DNA from: Pirellulales bacterium
GTDB taxonomy: Bacteria; Planctomycetota; Planctomycetia; Pirellulales; JAEUIK01
Assembly: GCA_019636335.1 (NCBI GenBank)
Contig: JAHBXR010000004.1
Span: 124,001-188,000, forward strand
Direction of reading: 5' to 3'
Length of the DNA stretch: 64,000 bases
Both the position numbers and the translations under genes were made by a program. This document shows positions 1-9,245 of the stretch, piece after piece. The notes under the pieces were generated by a model that was not told the DNA's origin, ran no database searches, and saw only the letters and a list, made by a program, of their open reading frames with translations. Numbering within the stretch: position 1 is the first letter of the stretch; each line of letters begins with the position of its first letter.

Positions 1-1262
1 GCGGCCGAACTAGGGCGCCCTTCCGGCTCGAATGCCACGCAGCGTTCCACGAGCGCACGTAGCCGACTATCCCGCGCCAGAACCGAGTCGTCCGGGTACC
101 ACGGCGCGCCGCGTTGATTTTTCAAGTGCTGCTGCGCCGCGTCTTCGAGCGAGGTGGGCGCTGACTCCTTGGCAGGCGGAAAGGGCACCTGCCCCGTCAG
201 CAGTTCGTACAACACGATCCCCAGCGCGAAAATATCGGCCCGCTCGCCGTGCTCGGGTGCTACGTCGATCACCTCGCGCGAAATGCCGGCCACCATCTCC
301 GGGGCCATATAGGGGAGCGTGCCCCCCAGGTTGCGATGCGCCTCGGCGGGATCGACCGAAAGATTGAAGTCGAGCAGCATGGGCCGCCCCGACCAATCGA
401 GCAGAATGTTCGACGGCTTCAGGTCGCGATGCTGAATCCCGCGACCGTGCGCGTAGCTGAGCGCATCGGCGATCTGTGCCACGAGACCGACGATCTGCTC
501 CTCGAAACTCGGGCCAAACCAGGGACGCGATTCGGCGCGAACGTCGGAATTCGGCTGAGCCTGCGCCACGCGTCGCAACAAGCCCGCCAGGCGGCGGGGC
601 GATTCCTCGGCCAGCGACTGGTCGAGCAGATCGCACAAGGTCGCACGGCCGTGAAAGGCCATGCAGATCGCCGACAGCCCGCTCTCCGCGTCGTACTTGA
701 CGCTGTGTACGGTCACGATATTCGGATGCTTGAGCTGCCCCAGCAGCCGTGCCTCGCGTTCGGCAATCGCGGTGACCTTGAGCACGACCTCACGATTGCC
801 GAGTGTGGGATCGGTCGCGAGAAACACCCGCGCAAACGCGCCGTGGCCGATCTCCTCGACCAGTTGAAAGCCCGCGAACACCTCCCCCGCGACGGGCCAG
901 ATCGACGTGTCCGATAGCCCCACAAGATCGAACGACCCCAGCAGCTCGTGAATCTCGAGACGCCGCCTCACCGAGGCCTGATAGCGGGCAAAGCGTCCGG
1001 AAAATTGCTCGGGATCGACCTCCTCGCCCGATTCTCGGCGCAGGCAGAATTCCTCGTAGGCGAGATCCACCACCAGCGACTTGTGCTGCTGCAGTTCGGG
1101 ATTGGCGCGCAGCGCCTCCAGCGCATCGATCGTCGTCCCGCCGCGCCATTGGCGTTTGATCTCCTCGACGAGATTCTCCTCGCGCCGAGAGCGCTGCGAG
1201 CTGATATTCAGCGTCGAGGCTTCGTGTTCCGACCGCGTCGATTGTCGCTGGGCAGGGCTCAT
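1..1262 (-). CDS. Serine/threonine protein kinase, C-terminus beyond window
   Basis: The minus-strand frame starts at ATG 1262 and stays open to the left edge, so the C-terminus is missing (about 420 residues visible). After a ~120-residue N-terminal helical region it shows a Hanks-type kinase domain: glycine loop GHGAFARVF, VVLKV lysine, catalytic HRDLKPSN, then LLDFNLS where DFG is normally found, and MAPEM. The start codon overlaps the stop of the upstream sigma factor as ATGA, so the two are translationally coupled. In planctomycetes such sigma/kinase pairs are common and presumably act in one signalling unit; that function is inferred. The DFG-to-DFN change keeps the metal-binding Asp, so activity is still plausible. 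No membrane segment is visible in the part present. Confidence 0.9.
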   Translation of the reverse strand, partial: MSPAQRQSTRSEHEASTLNISSQRSRREENLVEEIKRQWRGGTTIDALEALRANPELQQHKSLVVDLAYEEFCLRRESGEEVDPEQFSGRFARYQASVRRRLEIHELLGSFDLVGLSDTSIWPVAGEVFAGFQLVEEIGHGAFARVFLATDPTLGNREVVLKVTAIAEREARLLGQLKHPNIVTVHSVKYDAESGLSAICMAFHGRATLCDLLDQSLAEESPRRLAGLLRRVAQAQPNSDVRAESRPWFGPSFEEQIVGLVAQIADALSYAHGRGIQHRDLKPSNILLDWSGRPMLLDFNLSVDPAEAHRNLGGTLPYMAPEMVAGISREVIDVAPEHGERADIFALGIVLYELLTGQVPFPPAKESAPTSLEDAAQQHLKNQRGAPWYPDDSVLARDSRLRALVERCVAFEPEGRPSSA

Positions 1263-1837
1263 GTCCCGGTCTCAAGGTATTCGCGTTCGATCGAATCCAT
1301 GACACGACGAACGGTCCGCTCGGCGCAGCCCAGCGCGGCGGCGATTTCCACATACGTGGCGCCTTTGGCGCGCATCTCGACCATCTCGCGATAGTGCTGC
1401 GGCAGACCGGCCATCAAAAGCTGCCAGCGTTCCTTCGCAGCCACCACCTGGCTGGGACGCGCTCCGTGCGCTTCCAGTGCGATCTCGTTCGAGGGCGCCC
1501 CGCCGAGTGGCACGCCCCGGCGAATATCGCGGCAGGCCCGATGATGATCGCGCACGGCATGTCGCAGCTTGTTGCGTACGATCGCCGTAATGAGCCCCAC
1601 CAGTTCTTTCGGCTGGTCGATGCCCGCCAGACGCGAACGATGACGGAAGAACGACATCCAGGCTGCTTGCGCCAGATCGATCGAGTCGAGCCGCGTGCGC
1701 ATCTGAGGTCCCAGCCCTCGCGCTAGCACGCTGCGAACGTGGGGCTCGTAGCGCTCGACGAGCTCCCACGCGGCCGAATCCGAGCCGGCGCGAACCTCTT
1801 CGAGGAGTTCGGCGAATGTGCGCTGAGTGGATGGCAT
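1259..1837 (-). CDS. ECF-like sigma-70 family RNA polymerase sigma factor
   Basis: A 192-residue protein if read from ATG 1837; a TTG at 1858 would add seven residues. It has a region-2-like segment (RLDSIDLAQAAWMSFFRH, residues about 50-67) and a C-terminal region-4 helix-turn-helix (YVEIAAALGCAERTVRRV). The size and the immediately downstream, overlapping serine/threonine kinase gene are typical of the planctomycete sigma factors that pair with kinases rather than with classical anti-sigma factors. Likely role: redirecting RNA polymerase to a small regulon in response to the coupled kinase. The regulon is not visible here. No clear Shine-Dalgarno sequence precedes either start. Confidence 0.88.
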   Translation of the reverse strand: MPSTQRTFAELLEEVRAGSDSAAWELVERYEPHVRSVLARGLGPQMRTRLDSIDLAQAAWMSFFRHRSRLAGIDQPKELVGLITAIVRNKLRHAVRDHHRACRDIRRGVPLGGAPSNEIALEAHGARPSQVVAAKERWQLLMAGLPQHYREMVEMRAKGATYVEIAAALGCAERTVRRVMDSIEREYLETGT

Positions 1838-1959
1838 CTTAAGTGGGTAACTATTCAACCCGGCCCCCCCATATTGGCGCTAGCTGCGGATATCGTACCT
1901 GCTGCGAAACTTTTTTTCGAAGTTCATGTCCGGTGACAGCCGGCCAGGGGCACACCTAG

Positions 1960-2745
1960 GTGGGGATTGCGATCACTGCCACCGCCACGCGTGCAAACAT
2001 GACTAGGCTACTCGACCAGAGAACCTTCGCCAACGGTTCAGATCGCCTGGAACGCATTCTCCGCATGGTGCGTTTGCTCCGTACCTGGCCCCTCTCCACC
2101 AATCAGGCCGTCGCGGCCGAACTCGGCGTCAGCGTGCGTACCGTGCTGCGCTATCGGGCGCTGCTGGCACGTGCCGGCTACGGAACGCAACTCGATGGGG
2201 CTGATGTGGCTCCGTCGCGCGCCAAATCGGAAGCTCGGTTCTCCGTCGACGAGGTGCTGGCCCTGCTCATGGCCGCCCGGGTCTCGTCGGTCCGCTTTGG
2301 CGACATCAAGTGCGATCCGCTGGCCTCGGCCGTGGAAAAACTACTCGACACATTAACCACTAATCAGCGGCACGAAGTCAATGCTGCACTTTCCGCATTT
2401 TTCGTAGAATCCGTGGAGTACCGTCCCAGTACCGAGGAAGCGGCCGTCTTCGATACGCTGGTCCAGGCCCTCCGCCGCCGGAAGCGCCTGCGGCTGCTCT
2501 ACCGCGGCGACGATCGCAAAGATCTCGTCCCCACCATGCTCTCGCAAGTTCGCATCGGTCGAGAGGAGGGGGCCTGGGTGGTCTTCGGTCGCTCTTCGTG
2601 GCATCGGCGCGTTGTCGCCATTCCGCTTAAGGCAATCGTCCAGATCGAAGAAACGAAGGAAACGGACGACGATCGCGAGTCCTTCCAACCGATCCGCCAC
2701 CCCAGCGGCGCGTTGACCCTCAAGCGGCTCGATATCGCCGGGTAG
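1960..2745 (+). CDS. HTH transcriptional regulator with WYL-like C-terminal region
   Basis: A 261-residue protein. Residues about 28-65 form an N-terminal helix-turn-helix (LSTNQAVAAELGVSVRTVLR); residues about 155-240 resemble the ligand-sensing beta-rich region of WYL/YafY-type regulators, though the namesake W-Y-L triplet is absent. The GTG at 1960 has an AGGGG nine bases upstream; ATG 1999 is the alternative and loses only a low-complexity N-terminus. It faces away from the sigma/kinase pair, so it may have its own promoter in 1859-1959. Target genes are unknown. Family assignment rests on overall layout and is moderate. Confidence 0.7.
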   Translation: MGIAITATATRANMTRLLDQRTFANGSDRLERILRMVRLLRTWPLSTNQAVAAELGVSVRTVLRYRALLARAGYGTQLDGADVAPSRAKSEARFSVDEVLALLMAARVSSVRFGDIKCDPLASAVEKLLDTLTTNQRHEVNAALSAFFVESVEYRPSTEEAAVFDTLVQALRRRKRLRLLYRGDDRKDLVPTMLSQVRIGREEGAWVVFGRSSWHRRVVAIPLKAIVQIEETKETDDDRESFQPIRHPSGALTLKRLDIAG

Positions 2746-2762
2746 GCTCACGACCCGATCCC

Positions 2763-3725
2763 TCAGCGCTCGGCCGAGTCCCGTCGATTGGCGTTTCGGG
2801 CATGTACGTACAGGTCGATCGTGTATTCGACGTGTCGCACCGACCCATCGCAAAAGGCCATTTGGCATCCGCCCGGGTGCGCGCTGCCAAACCGCTGCAG
2901 GCGGGCAGAAGGCTCATCCGCCATCGGAGGGTTCACCCCAAAGCGGCAGTTGTCGATCGAAAAACCCGCGTACATGCTCTCGTCGTCGCCGTCATCTTCA
3001 CCCGTCTGGTAATAATCCTGGTGAATGTATTTTTCACCCACGAGATAGGTATTCGAGGCGCCATCCTGCACGTCTTCGAGACTCACCTCGCTGCGCTGGA
3101 AGCAGATGCCGGTGTAGAGATGCCGGGCCGTCCACGGATAGTTCGGACGTCGACCGTCGGCGAGGCTCGTAGGCCCTGCTCCCATCGATGTCGCGCGATC
3201 GCCGCCATTAGCCGCATAGTCTGAACGGGCCACGACCGTCACGGCCGCCGTTTCGCGCGGCTGCTGCCGATGGCCGTATTGAGCCGCGGGCGCTTTCACC
3301 ACCGTGGGTAGTACCTCGGCCGTGCGGCGACTCGGACAGTTCATTGTCGCCAGAGGAGTGACGATGCGGCGGGCACTGGCCTGGGCGCGGGCATCCCCCG
3401 TCTCGCCGCTCCCCAGGTTGCGCAGGGCGTCCTGCTCGAGAAACGGCAACACGCCGTACACCCATCCTCCGGGCTGCTGGCGATCGTAGCCCTCGTCGGG
3501 CATGCCCACCCAGGCATAGCCCCATCCTCCGGTCGGAAAATGCCCGTGCGTGTCTTCGTGCGCGAGCATGGCCAGCACGATCTGCCGGAGGTGGTTCGCA
3601 CACTGCGAGCGACGTGCCGACTCGCGCGAGAACTGGATCGCCGGCAACAATAGCGCCGCCAATATGCCAAGGATGCCGACCACCATCAGCAGTTCGATGA
3701 GCGTAAAGCCCCGGCGGAAAGACAT
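2763..3725 (-). CDS. DUF1559 domain protein with type IV pilin-like N-terminus
   Basis: A 320-residue protein read from ATG 3725. It begins [18 protein letters not shown], a prepilin peptidase site (G before FTLIE) followed by one hydrophobic helix, then [17 protein letters not shown], the usual DUF1559 start. The C-terminus has the HPGG...FCDGSVRHV signature that closes this family. These pseudopilin-like proteins are hugely expanded in planctomycetes; their function is not established but an envelope location through a type II/IV secretion-like route is expected. An upstream in-frame start at 3782 adds 19 residues that do not resemble the family. It converges with the regulator gene ending at 2745. 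Confidence 0.92.
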   Translation of the reverse strand: MSFRRGFTLIELLMVVGILGILAALLLPAIQFSRESARRSQCANHLRQIVLAMLAHEDTHGHFPTGGWGYAWVGMPDEGYDRQQPGGWVYGVLPFLEQDALRNLGSGETGDARAQASARRIVTPLATMNCPSRRTAEVLPTVVKAPAAQYGHRQQPRETAAVTVVARSDYAANGGDRATSMGAGPTSLADGRRPNYPWTARHLYTGICFQRSEVSLEDVQDGASNTYLVGEKYIHQDYYQTGEDDGDDESMYAGFSIDNCRFGVNPPMADEPSARLQRFGSAHPGGCQMAFCDGSVRHVEYTIDLYVHARNANRRDSAER

Positions 3726-3849
3726 GGGCCCAAAATGCTCCACCGTCGAAGAGGGTGTGAATCGTTGAACCCCGGCGAGCAACCGGATTATTGAAGTATT
3801 CTCACCCGTGGCGCGGCCAGACGCAATGGCGATGCCATGCCAACACTGG

Positions 3850-4470
3850 TCAGGCTTTGCGTTGGGCCATTCCCGTGTAATGAGCGGCCAGGATGGCTGG
3901 TGTCCCCGGCATCTCGAAGCGTTCCAAACGCTCGATCGTCAATCCTGCCACATCGATCAAGCGGTCGATCGGGCGGTTCAAGTGGCAGCCGCAGGCCACG
4001 AACTTCTGCACGCTATTCCAGCGATCCTGACGCCGGGCAACACGCGGATCCTCGCTTCGCCCATGCTCCAGGAAGAGAAACTTCCCCGTCGGCGCCAGCA
4101 CCCGCCGCACTTCGGCCAGAGCCTGCTCGACGTCGGGAATCGTACACAGCGTCCACGTCGAGACCACGGTGTCGAAGCGCCCCGCGTCGAACGGCAAGGC
4201 CGTCGCATCGAGCTGGGCATGCTCCACGGGGAACTCCACCTCGCGAATGCGCTTTTCCACCTTCTTGGGAAGATGACGCGCCGGATCGATGATGGTCAGC
4301 CGCGACACGCCCGCCGGATAACACGCGAGGTTCAATCCGGTGCCGAAGCCGATCTCGAGCATGTCTCCCCGCGCGGCGGCTAGCGCCGTCCGCCGACACT
4401 CCATCAGGCGACGCTGTCCCATGACCAGGTCGAGCACGCGCGGAAAGATCACATCGCCATATAGGGACAT
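3850..4470 (-). CDS. Class I SAM-dependent methyltransferase
   Basis: A 206-residue single-domain protein. The SAM-binding motif I is [11 protein letters not shown] (residues about 38-48), followed by an acidic end of strand 2 (IIDPA), the motif around [15 protein letters not shown], and LFLEHGRS near strand 5. It resembles the UbiE/Methyltransf_11 group of small methyltransferases that act on lipids or quinones, but the substrate cannot be told from sequence. It stands alone between unrelated genes. Confidence 0.87.
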   Translation of the reverse strand: MSLYGDVIFPRVLDLVMGQRRLMECRRTALAAARGDMLEIGFGTGLNLACYPAGVSRLTIIDPARHLPKKVEKRIREVEFPVEHAQLDATALPFDAGRFDTVVSTWTLCTIPDVEQALAEVRRVLAPTGKFLFLEHGRSEDPRVARRQDRWNSVQKFVACGCHLNRPIDRLIDVAGLTIERLERFEMPGTPAILAAHYTGMAQRKA

Positions 4471-4839
4471 CGTCGAGAACTCACCTCACCTGGCATGTTG
4501 CGTTCTGGCAGCCCTCTCGAGAGGTGTTTGTCACCGCAGTGCCCTGCGCCATGCAAGACCGTCAACGCCGCGACTCCCATGATCGCCTCCCCTTCCCGGC
4601 TGATTAGCGTGACGAAGGCTGGCACTTCCGTAAACCACCCACCGTGCGAATCCGCCCTCAGTTCCAGATGCCAGGAACGCAGAGATGGCTTCTTGCCGAT
4701 CGGCGCCAAGATGCGTTCGGCTGGGCATGCCGCCGGTACACCTCGGGCCGGCTGGTGACCCGTGCGCTGCGACCAGTTATCATGGCGGCCATTCTTGCAC
4801 TGCCGATTTTTCCGCGCTCGTTTTTGCCGAGGTCCCACG
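4471..4839. other. Intergenic region, no gene seen
   Basis: This 369-nt stretch separates two divergent genes, the methyltransferase and the esterase, so it should hold both promoters. Several overlapping open frames run through it, but none has a ribosome site, a recognisable motif or consistent codon use. I see no clear repeat. Confidence 0.5.
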
Positions 4840-5718
4840 ATGTCCCATCCGCTGATGCGTCGTTTTCTTGCCGCGATCACGATCGTCGTCCTGGGTACGA
4901 GCGCGACGCGCGGCGCCGATGTTCCGGTCGAAGTCGAATCGAACGTCGAATACGGCACCGGCGGCGGAGAACCTCTCACGTTGCATCTGGCGAAGCCCAG
5001 CTCGGGCGAAGGGCCCTTTCCGGTTATCGTGGCCATCCACGGCGGCGGCTGGATCGGCGGCACCAAAGATAGTCACATCGCCAACATCAAAGACTACGCG
5101 TCGAAGGGATACGTGGCGGTGTCGGTCGGATACCGCCTCGCACCGAAGCATCCTTTTCCCGCGCAGATCGAAGATTGCAAATGTGCCGTCCGCTGGCTGC
5201 GTGCGCATGCCGACGAGTTGAAGATCGATCCCAACTGCATCGGCGCGATCGGTTGGTCGGCGGGCGCGCACCTGGCGATGATGCTTGGCGTGATGGATTC
5301 GAGCGATGGCTGCGAGGGCAAAGGTGGCTGCGCCGAAGAATCGAGCAAGGTGCAGGCCGTCGTCGCCTACGCCGGTCCGACCAACCTGCTGGCCGAATTC
5401 CCCGACATCGCGGTACCGATCCTTGACAAGTTCCTCGCCGGTCCGCTCCAAGAACGCCGCGCCGCGTATCGTAATGCCTCGCCGGTCACGTACGTCAACA
5501 GCGGCGACGCGCCGATGCTCCTCTTTCACGGCACGAAGGACGAGATCGTGCCGTACGAACAGGCCGTCGACATGGTCGCCGCCCTGACGAAAGCAGGCGT
5601 ACCGGGCCGCATCGAATTGCTCCTCGGCGCCGGCCACGGCTGGGGTCCCGAAGAAGCTGCTCGCACGGACCGCGAGGCGCAGGCCTTTTTCGACGCGGAG
5701 CTCCAGCCGCAGAAGTAG
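4840..5718 (+). CDS. Secreted alpha/beta hydrolase (esterase/lipase type)
   Basis: A 292-residue protein from ATG 4840, chosen because a GAGG lies about eight bases upstream and because the product then begins with a signal peptide (RRFLAAITIVVLGTSATRGAD). It has the oxyanion motif HGGGW (residues 67-71), the nucleophile elbow GWSAG (Ser140; usually GDSAG), HGTKDE with Asp234, and GAGHGWG with His266, so the triad is complete. This is the BD-FAE/hormone-sensitive-lipase-like group of carboxylesterases. The insert around GCEGKGGC contains two cysteines that could form a disulfide. Substrate unknown; short acyl or sugar esters are plausible. Confidence 0.88.
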   Translation: MSHPLMRRFLAAITIVVLGTSATRGADVPVEVESNVEYGTGGGEPLTLHLAKPSSGEGPFPVIVAIHGGGWIGGTKDSHIANIKDYASKGYVAVSVGYRLAPKHPFPAQIEDCKCAVRWLRAHADELKIDPNCIGAIGWSAGAHLAMMLGVMDSSDGCEGKGGCAEESSKVQAVVAYAGPTNLLAEFPDIAVPILDKFLAGPLQERRAAYRNASPVTYVNSGDAPMLLFHGTKDEIVPYEQAVDMVAALTKAGVPGRIELLLGAGHGWGPEEAARTDREAQAFFDAELQPQK

Positions 5719-5748
5719 CCGTCGCGTCGTAACGCACAATGGCCCGGC

Positions 5749-6984
5749 TTACGCGGTGCGCGGCAACACGAGCGGCGTATCGCCCGTCTCGACACGGCCG
5801 ACACGCCGCGTGACGAGCGCCGTCACCGTTCCTTGAAAACGCGTCACGATCAACGTCGCTGCTTCGTCCCCGGGCACGTGCAATTGCCGGCGCAACTCTT
5901 CGGGATCGTACGGCACGCCGCGCTTCTTCACTTCCAGGCGCCCCAGGCCCCGGCTCCGCAACAGCGCCTTCAGGCGCTTCGGCTGAAAGGGCAGGATGGC
6001 CGTCACTTCAAAGCTCGCTGCCAGCAAACCGTTCACCGGCACGTCCCCCGTCAGGTAACCGATGCCGGGCTCGATGCCTTCGAGACGGTGTTGTTCGGCC
6101 AGTACCCCCGACAAACCCGCTGCCAGCACCGCCGGATCGGGCTCGATCAGGTAACGACCGATCCGCGTCGCCGTCTGGGGCACCGCTGCCGCCGGTCCAC
6201 GAAGCGTCTCGTAGGCGCCGCCATTGGCGATGCGCGTGGCACAGCAGGTGCCCGGCTCGGACGCGAGCGCGCCGAACCAGACGACCAGTTGGCGGCATTC
6301 GCCCCCGCGGCTGATCCACTCTGCTTCGGCCACCTCGCGCCAATCACCGGGCAAGCTGGCGGCAGGCGATAGTTTTACGGCGCCGTTGGGACGCGAGCCG
6401 AGCAGCCCACGAATGAAGTTATCGTTGGGCTCGTGGTCCTCGACACGAATGGTGCGTCCACCGTGCGGTCTTCGATCGGGATCGAGATGCCACACGTCGA
6501 ACCGGGCGACATCCACCTCCTCGACGCCGGCCGCCAGGCCGCGCGCAGGATGCGCCGCCCCTAGCGCGCGGCAGTTCGCCTCGGCCATCAGTACCTTGTG
6601 CTCCTGGCAATCGACGCCGAGGGTCGGCCCGCGCTCGGCGAGCGCCGCCAAATCGCCACCAATGCCGCAACAAAGATCGGCGCACGTCACATCCTGCGGA
6701 TAGCGGCGTGCCTTGTACGAGGCCACCACTCGATCGGTCGCCTGTTCGAGTCCCAGCGGCGTGAAGAACATCTGCTCGGCCGCCGCCTGGAACTTCTCGC
6801 GTGCCTTGGCCCGCAACGAGACCTGCTCGAGCACCAAATGGGTCCGCTCGGGCGAAAGGGACTTACGCAGCCGAGAGGTGGCCGCCACCAGCGGCTCGCG
6901 GCGCTCCGCCGTTTCGGCCATCAGCGCAGCAGCCTCCGCGCCCAGCAGCCAGCGGTAATCGCCGAGCACTCCGGTTGCAGTCAT
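5749..6984 (-). CDS. THUMP-like class I SAM methyltransferase
   Basis: A 411-residue protein from ATG 6984; an earlier in-frame ATG at 7083 would add 33 residues without homology-like character. The SAM motif is ADLCCGIGGDL, followed by a catalytic-type DPDRRP segment. The C-terminal ~70 residues (LEVKKRGVPYDPEELRRQL...) match the THUMP-like domain found at the end of this bacterial family, which is related to Trm5/RlmKL-like RNA methyltransferases. The substrate is probably RNA, by inference from the domain. It ends about 30 nt from the esterase stop on the opposite strand. Confidence 0.83.
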   Translation of the reverse strand: MTATGVLGDYRWLLGAEAAALMAETAERREPLVAATSRLRKSLSPERTHLVLEQVSLRAKAREKFQAAAEQMFFTPLGLEQATDRVVASYKARRYPQDVTCADLCCGIGGDLAALAERGPTLGVDCQEHKVLMAEANCRALGAAHPARGLAAGVEEVDVARFDVWHLDPDRRPHGGRTIRVEDHEPNDNFIRGLLGSRPNGAVKLSPAASLPGDWREVAEAEWISRGGECRQLVVWFGALASEPGTCCATRIANGGAYETLRGPAAAVPQTATRIGRYLIEPDPAVLAAGLSGVLAEQHRLEGIEPGIGYLTGDVPVNGLLAASFEVTAILPFQPKRLKALLRSRGLGRLEVKKRGVPYDPEELRRQLHVPGDEAATLIVTRFQGTVTALVTRRVGRVETGDTPLVLPRTA

Positions 6985-7113
6985 GGCGAGCGTCTGGCTA
7001 GCGGCTTGCCGCCAGAACAGGCTGCAAGAAGACGATGCAGCCACCGACGGCAAAAGTCCCATTGTACCCCCAACGGGGTCCATCCGGCCATGCCGACAAT
7101 TGCCCGAAGCGGC

Positions 7114-7917
7114 TTAATGGATGGCTGCCTGATCGGTGGGCAGTCCTACCTGGGGCGGCGGCTCGTTCAGTTTTTCGCGCTCGTCGCGCGTCCCCCTCAG
7201 GTCATTCGTATGCTCGCCGAGCATGGTGATCTCGACGCGCGAGTTCTTGGCCACCGCCTCCGATTCGGTGCGCAAGGTGAACGGTTCGGACGAGCCTGCC
7301 TGGCTCATGCGAATACGTTCGGCGGGAATCCCCTTCGACTCGAGATACTTCATCGTCGCCAGGCAACGATCGTAGCTCAGACGCCAGGGGTCCACCGCTT
7401 TAGCCCCCTCGGTGGCGGGCAACTCGACGGCATGCCCGCGCACCTCGATCTTGAAGGGCTTGCCGAGCAGGATTGGGACCAGTTCGTTGATCCGCTGCCT
7501 GGCCGGGGCGTCCAGCTCGGCCGAGTGGTCGGCAAAGAACACCACCGTACCGACGGCGGCCTTGTCGCCATCGTGCAGGACGAAGAGGCGCGGCTTGCGC
7601 GAGATCTGCCCTTCGTCCGACATGACGGCACGTTCCGTGGGGGGCATCTCCCCCGCGCCGCGTCCCTTCTTGCGATCTCCCTTGAACCGGCCGGTGGCCG
7701 TCGGGGCGCCACCATCTTTGCGCAGCGGCAACAACGACGACGAGCTGGGACGGTCCGACGGAATGCCGTAAGGATCCTTGAAGTACTGCGAGATGGCCTC
7801 CTTGACGGGCGCGTTCTGCTGGGTGATCCACATCACCATGAAGAAGGCCATCATCGCGGTCACGAAGTCCGCGTAGGCCACCTTCCAGGCGCCGCCTCCT
7901 TTTCCCGCCATCGCCAA
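7114..7917 (-). CDS. motB: Flagellar motor stator protein MotB
   Basis: A 267-residue protein with a single N-terminal transmembrane helix in WKVAYADFVTAMMAFFMVMW; Asp17 in YADF is the equivalent of the proton-carrying Asp32 of Escherichia coli MotB. A variable linker (residues ~45-125) is followed by an OmpA/MotB peptidoglycan-binding domain (KIEVRGHA, then SYDRCLATMKYLESKGI). It lies 22 nt downstream of motA. Together they form the ion channel that powers the flagellar motor and anchors to the cell wall. Start 7917 (MAMAGK) or 7911 (MAGK). Confidence 0.93.
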   Translation of the reverse strand: MAMAGKGGGAWKVAYADFVTAMMAFFMVMWITQQNAPVKEAISQYFKDPYGIPSDRPSSSSLLPLRKDGGAPTATGRFKGDRKKGRGAGEMPPTERAVMSDEGQISRKPRLFVLHDGDKAAVGTVVFFADHSAELDAPARQRINELVPILLGKPFKIEVRGHAVELPATEGAKAVDPWRLSYDRCLATMKYLESKGIPAERIRMSQAGSSEPFTLRTESEAVAKNSRVEITMLGEHTNDLRGTRDEREKLNEPPPQVGLPTDQAAIH

Positions 7918-7939
7918 CCAATCCTTTCACGCGGGGAAC

Positions 7940-8800
7940 TTAGTTCCCTTCGATTTCCTTAAAGATCTCTTCCACCTCTTCGCGGCTGGGACGCATGTCC
8001 GATGCCACGCTGCGGCGGGCCTGCTCGATCGCCACCTTGGGCGGAATGTTGTTCACGAAGGCGATGATCACCGTGGCGATCGTACGGAAGAACCCCAGCT
8101 CTTCTTCTCCCTGGAACTCCATGCGCGAGGCCAACGGCGCGAAGAAGCCGTAGCACAAGAGAATCCCCAGGAACGTACCGACGAGCGCGGTACCCACCTT
8201 GTGACCGATCTCGTGGATCGGCCCGTCGATGGCGCCCATCGTGATCACGATGCCGAGCACCGCCGCCACGATGCCGAAGCCCGGCAGCGAGTCGGCCGTC
8301 TTCTGCATCACGTTCAAGGGACCGTGATGCTCGTGGGCCACGACGTTGATGTCGGCCTCCAAGAGCTGCGGCAATTGCTCGGGCTTGGTCGTGCCATCGA
8401 TGATCGGCATCAGCGCGCCGCAGATGAACTCGGTCACGTGGTGGTCGTCGGCAATGCGCGGATACTTGGCAAAGATGCTGCTCTCCTCCGGCTTCGACAG
8501 ATGCGCTTCGAGCGCCATCAGGCCGTCGCGCCGCGCCAGACGCAGCAGTTCGTACAGCAGGCGGAACAGATCGCGATACGACTGTGGTCCATACCGGGAG
8601 CCTTTGACCGCCTGCAGCACTCCCTTCATCAGGTTGACGAGCACCGCCTTGGGCGACATGACGATCAGCGCGCCGAGCGCGGCGCCGCCGATCGTCAGCA
8701 ATTCCGAGGGGTGAATGAGCGAACCGATGGTGCCACCCGACATGGTGAAACCACCAAGCACGGCGCCCATCACGACAATGACACCGACGATGACCAGCAT
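7940..8800 (-). CDS. motA: Flagellar motor stator protein MotA
   Basis: A 286-residue protein from ATG 8800, which gives the canonical E. coli-type start MLVIVGVIVVMGAVLGG. Four transmembrane helices are visible: two at the N-terminus and a pair around LPGFGIVAAVLGIVITMG and GTALVGTFLGILLCYGFFAPLA. The family-typical P...G...LGI and the charged cytoplasmic loop (EAHLSKPEESSIFAKYPRI) are present. It forms the stator with MotB encoded just downstream. The frame is open further upstream (to about 9262), but that extension lacks membrane character and is not believed. No other flagellar genes are in the window. Confidence 0.94.
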   Translation of the reverse strand: MLVIVGVIVVMGAVLGGFTMSGGTIGSLIHPSELLTIGGAALGALIVMSPKAVLVNLMKGVLQAVKGSRYGPQSYRDLFRLLYELLRLARRDGLMALEAHLSKPEESSIFAKYPRIADDHHVTEFICGALMPIIDGTTKPEQLPQLLEADINVVAHEHHGPLNVMQKTADSLPGFGIVAAVLGIVITMGAIDGPIHEIGHKVGTALVGTFLGILLCYGFFAPLASRMEFQGEEELGFFRTIATVIIAFVNNIPPKVAIEQARRSVASDMRPSREEVEEIFKEIEGN

Positions 8801-9245
8801 GGTTGCTTCGCGGATTTCGGGGGGGAAGGTGGTGTGGGGGGCAATCGCGCGCGGAGTGACGGCGCAGCAGTATGCACCGCACATAGATATGTAGCTTGCC
8901 TTGCAACCACTTGCGGCGATGGAAGGGTGTTCCGTGGCTGGTCGTGTGGGTTGTAACGGAAATACCAATGACGCGACGGCGGCTCGTGATCGGATCGGCC
9001 GACACGTGTCGCCGCCAGGCCGCGTGTATGTGTTGCGTAAGGTCGAGCGCGCGCGGCCCCGGCGGCCGATTCCTCGCGCGCCGCTGGTCGATGTAAGTCG
9101 ATAAGCGTCCGCTCCCGTAGATTTCTTCGCGACGGGATACGTCTGACGCGCTATCCGGCTGGGAGCCGGCGCCATGTCCGCTCCAAAACCGATGCCCGTG
9201 CTGGTCGCGGCGAAGCCATCCGCCGCCCAGGGAGGAACTCGCGCG
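8801..9245. other. Intergenic region between divergent genes, no gene seen
   Basis: This 445-nt gap separates motA (leftward) and the anchored unknown protein (rightward) and should contain both promoters. The motA-frame open stretch here is rich in Arg, Pro and Ser and has no motif. No repeat or RNA structure was recognised. Confidence 0.45.

Noticed and set aside
5721-5748. Possible terminator between the esterase and the THUMP-like gene
   Set aside because: No convincing stem or T-run in the short convergent gap.
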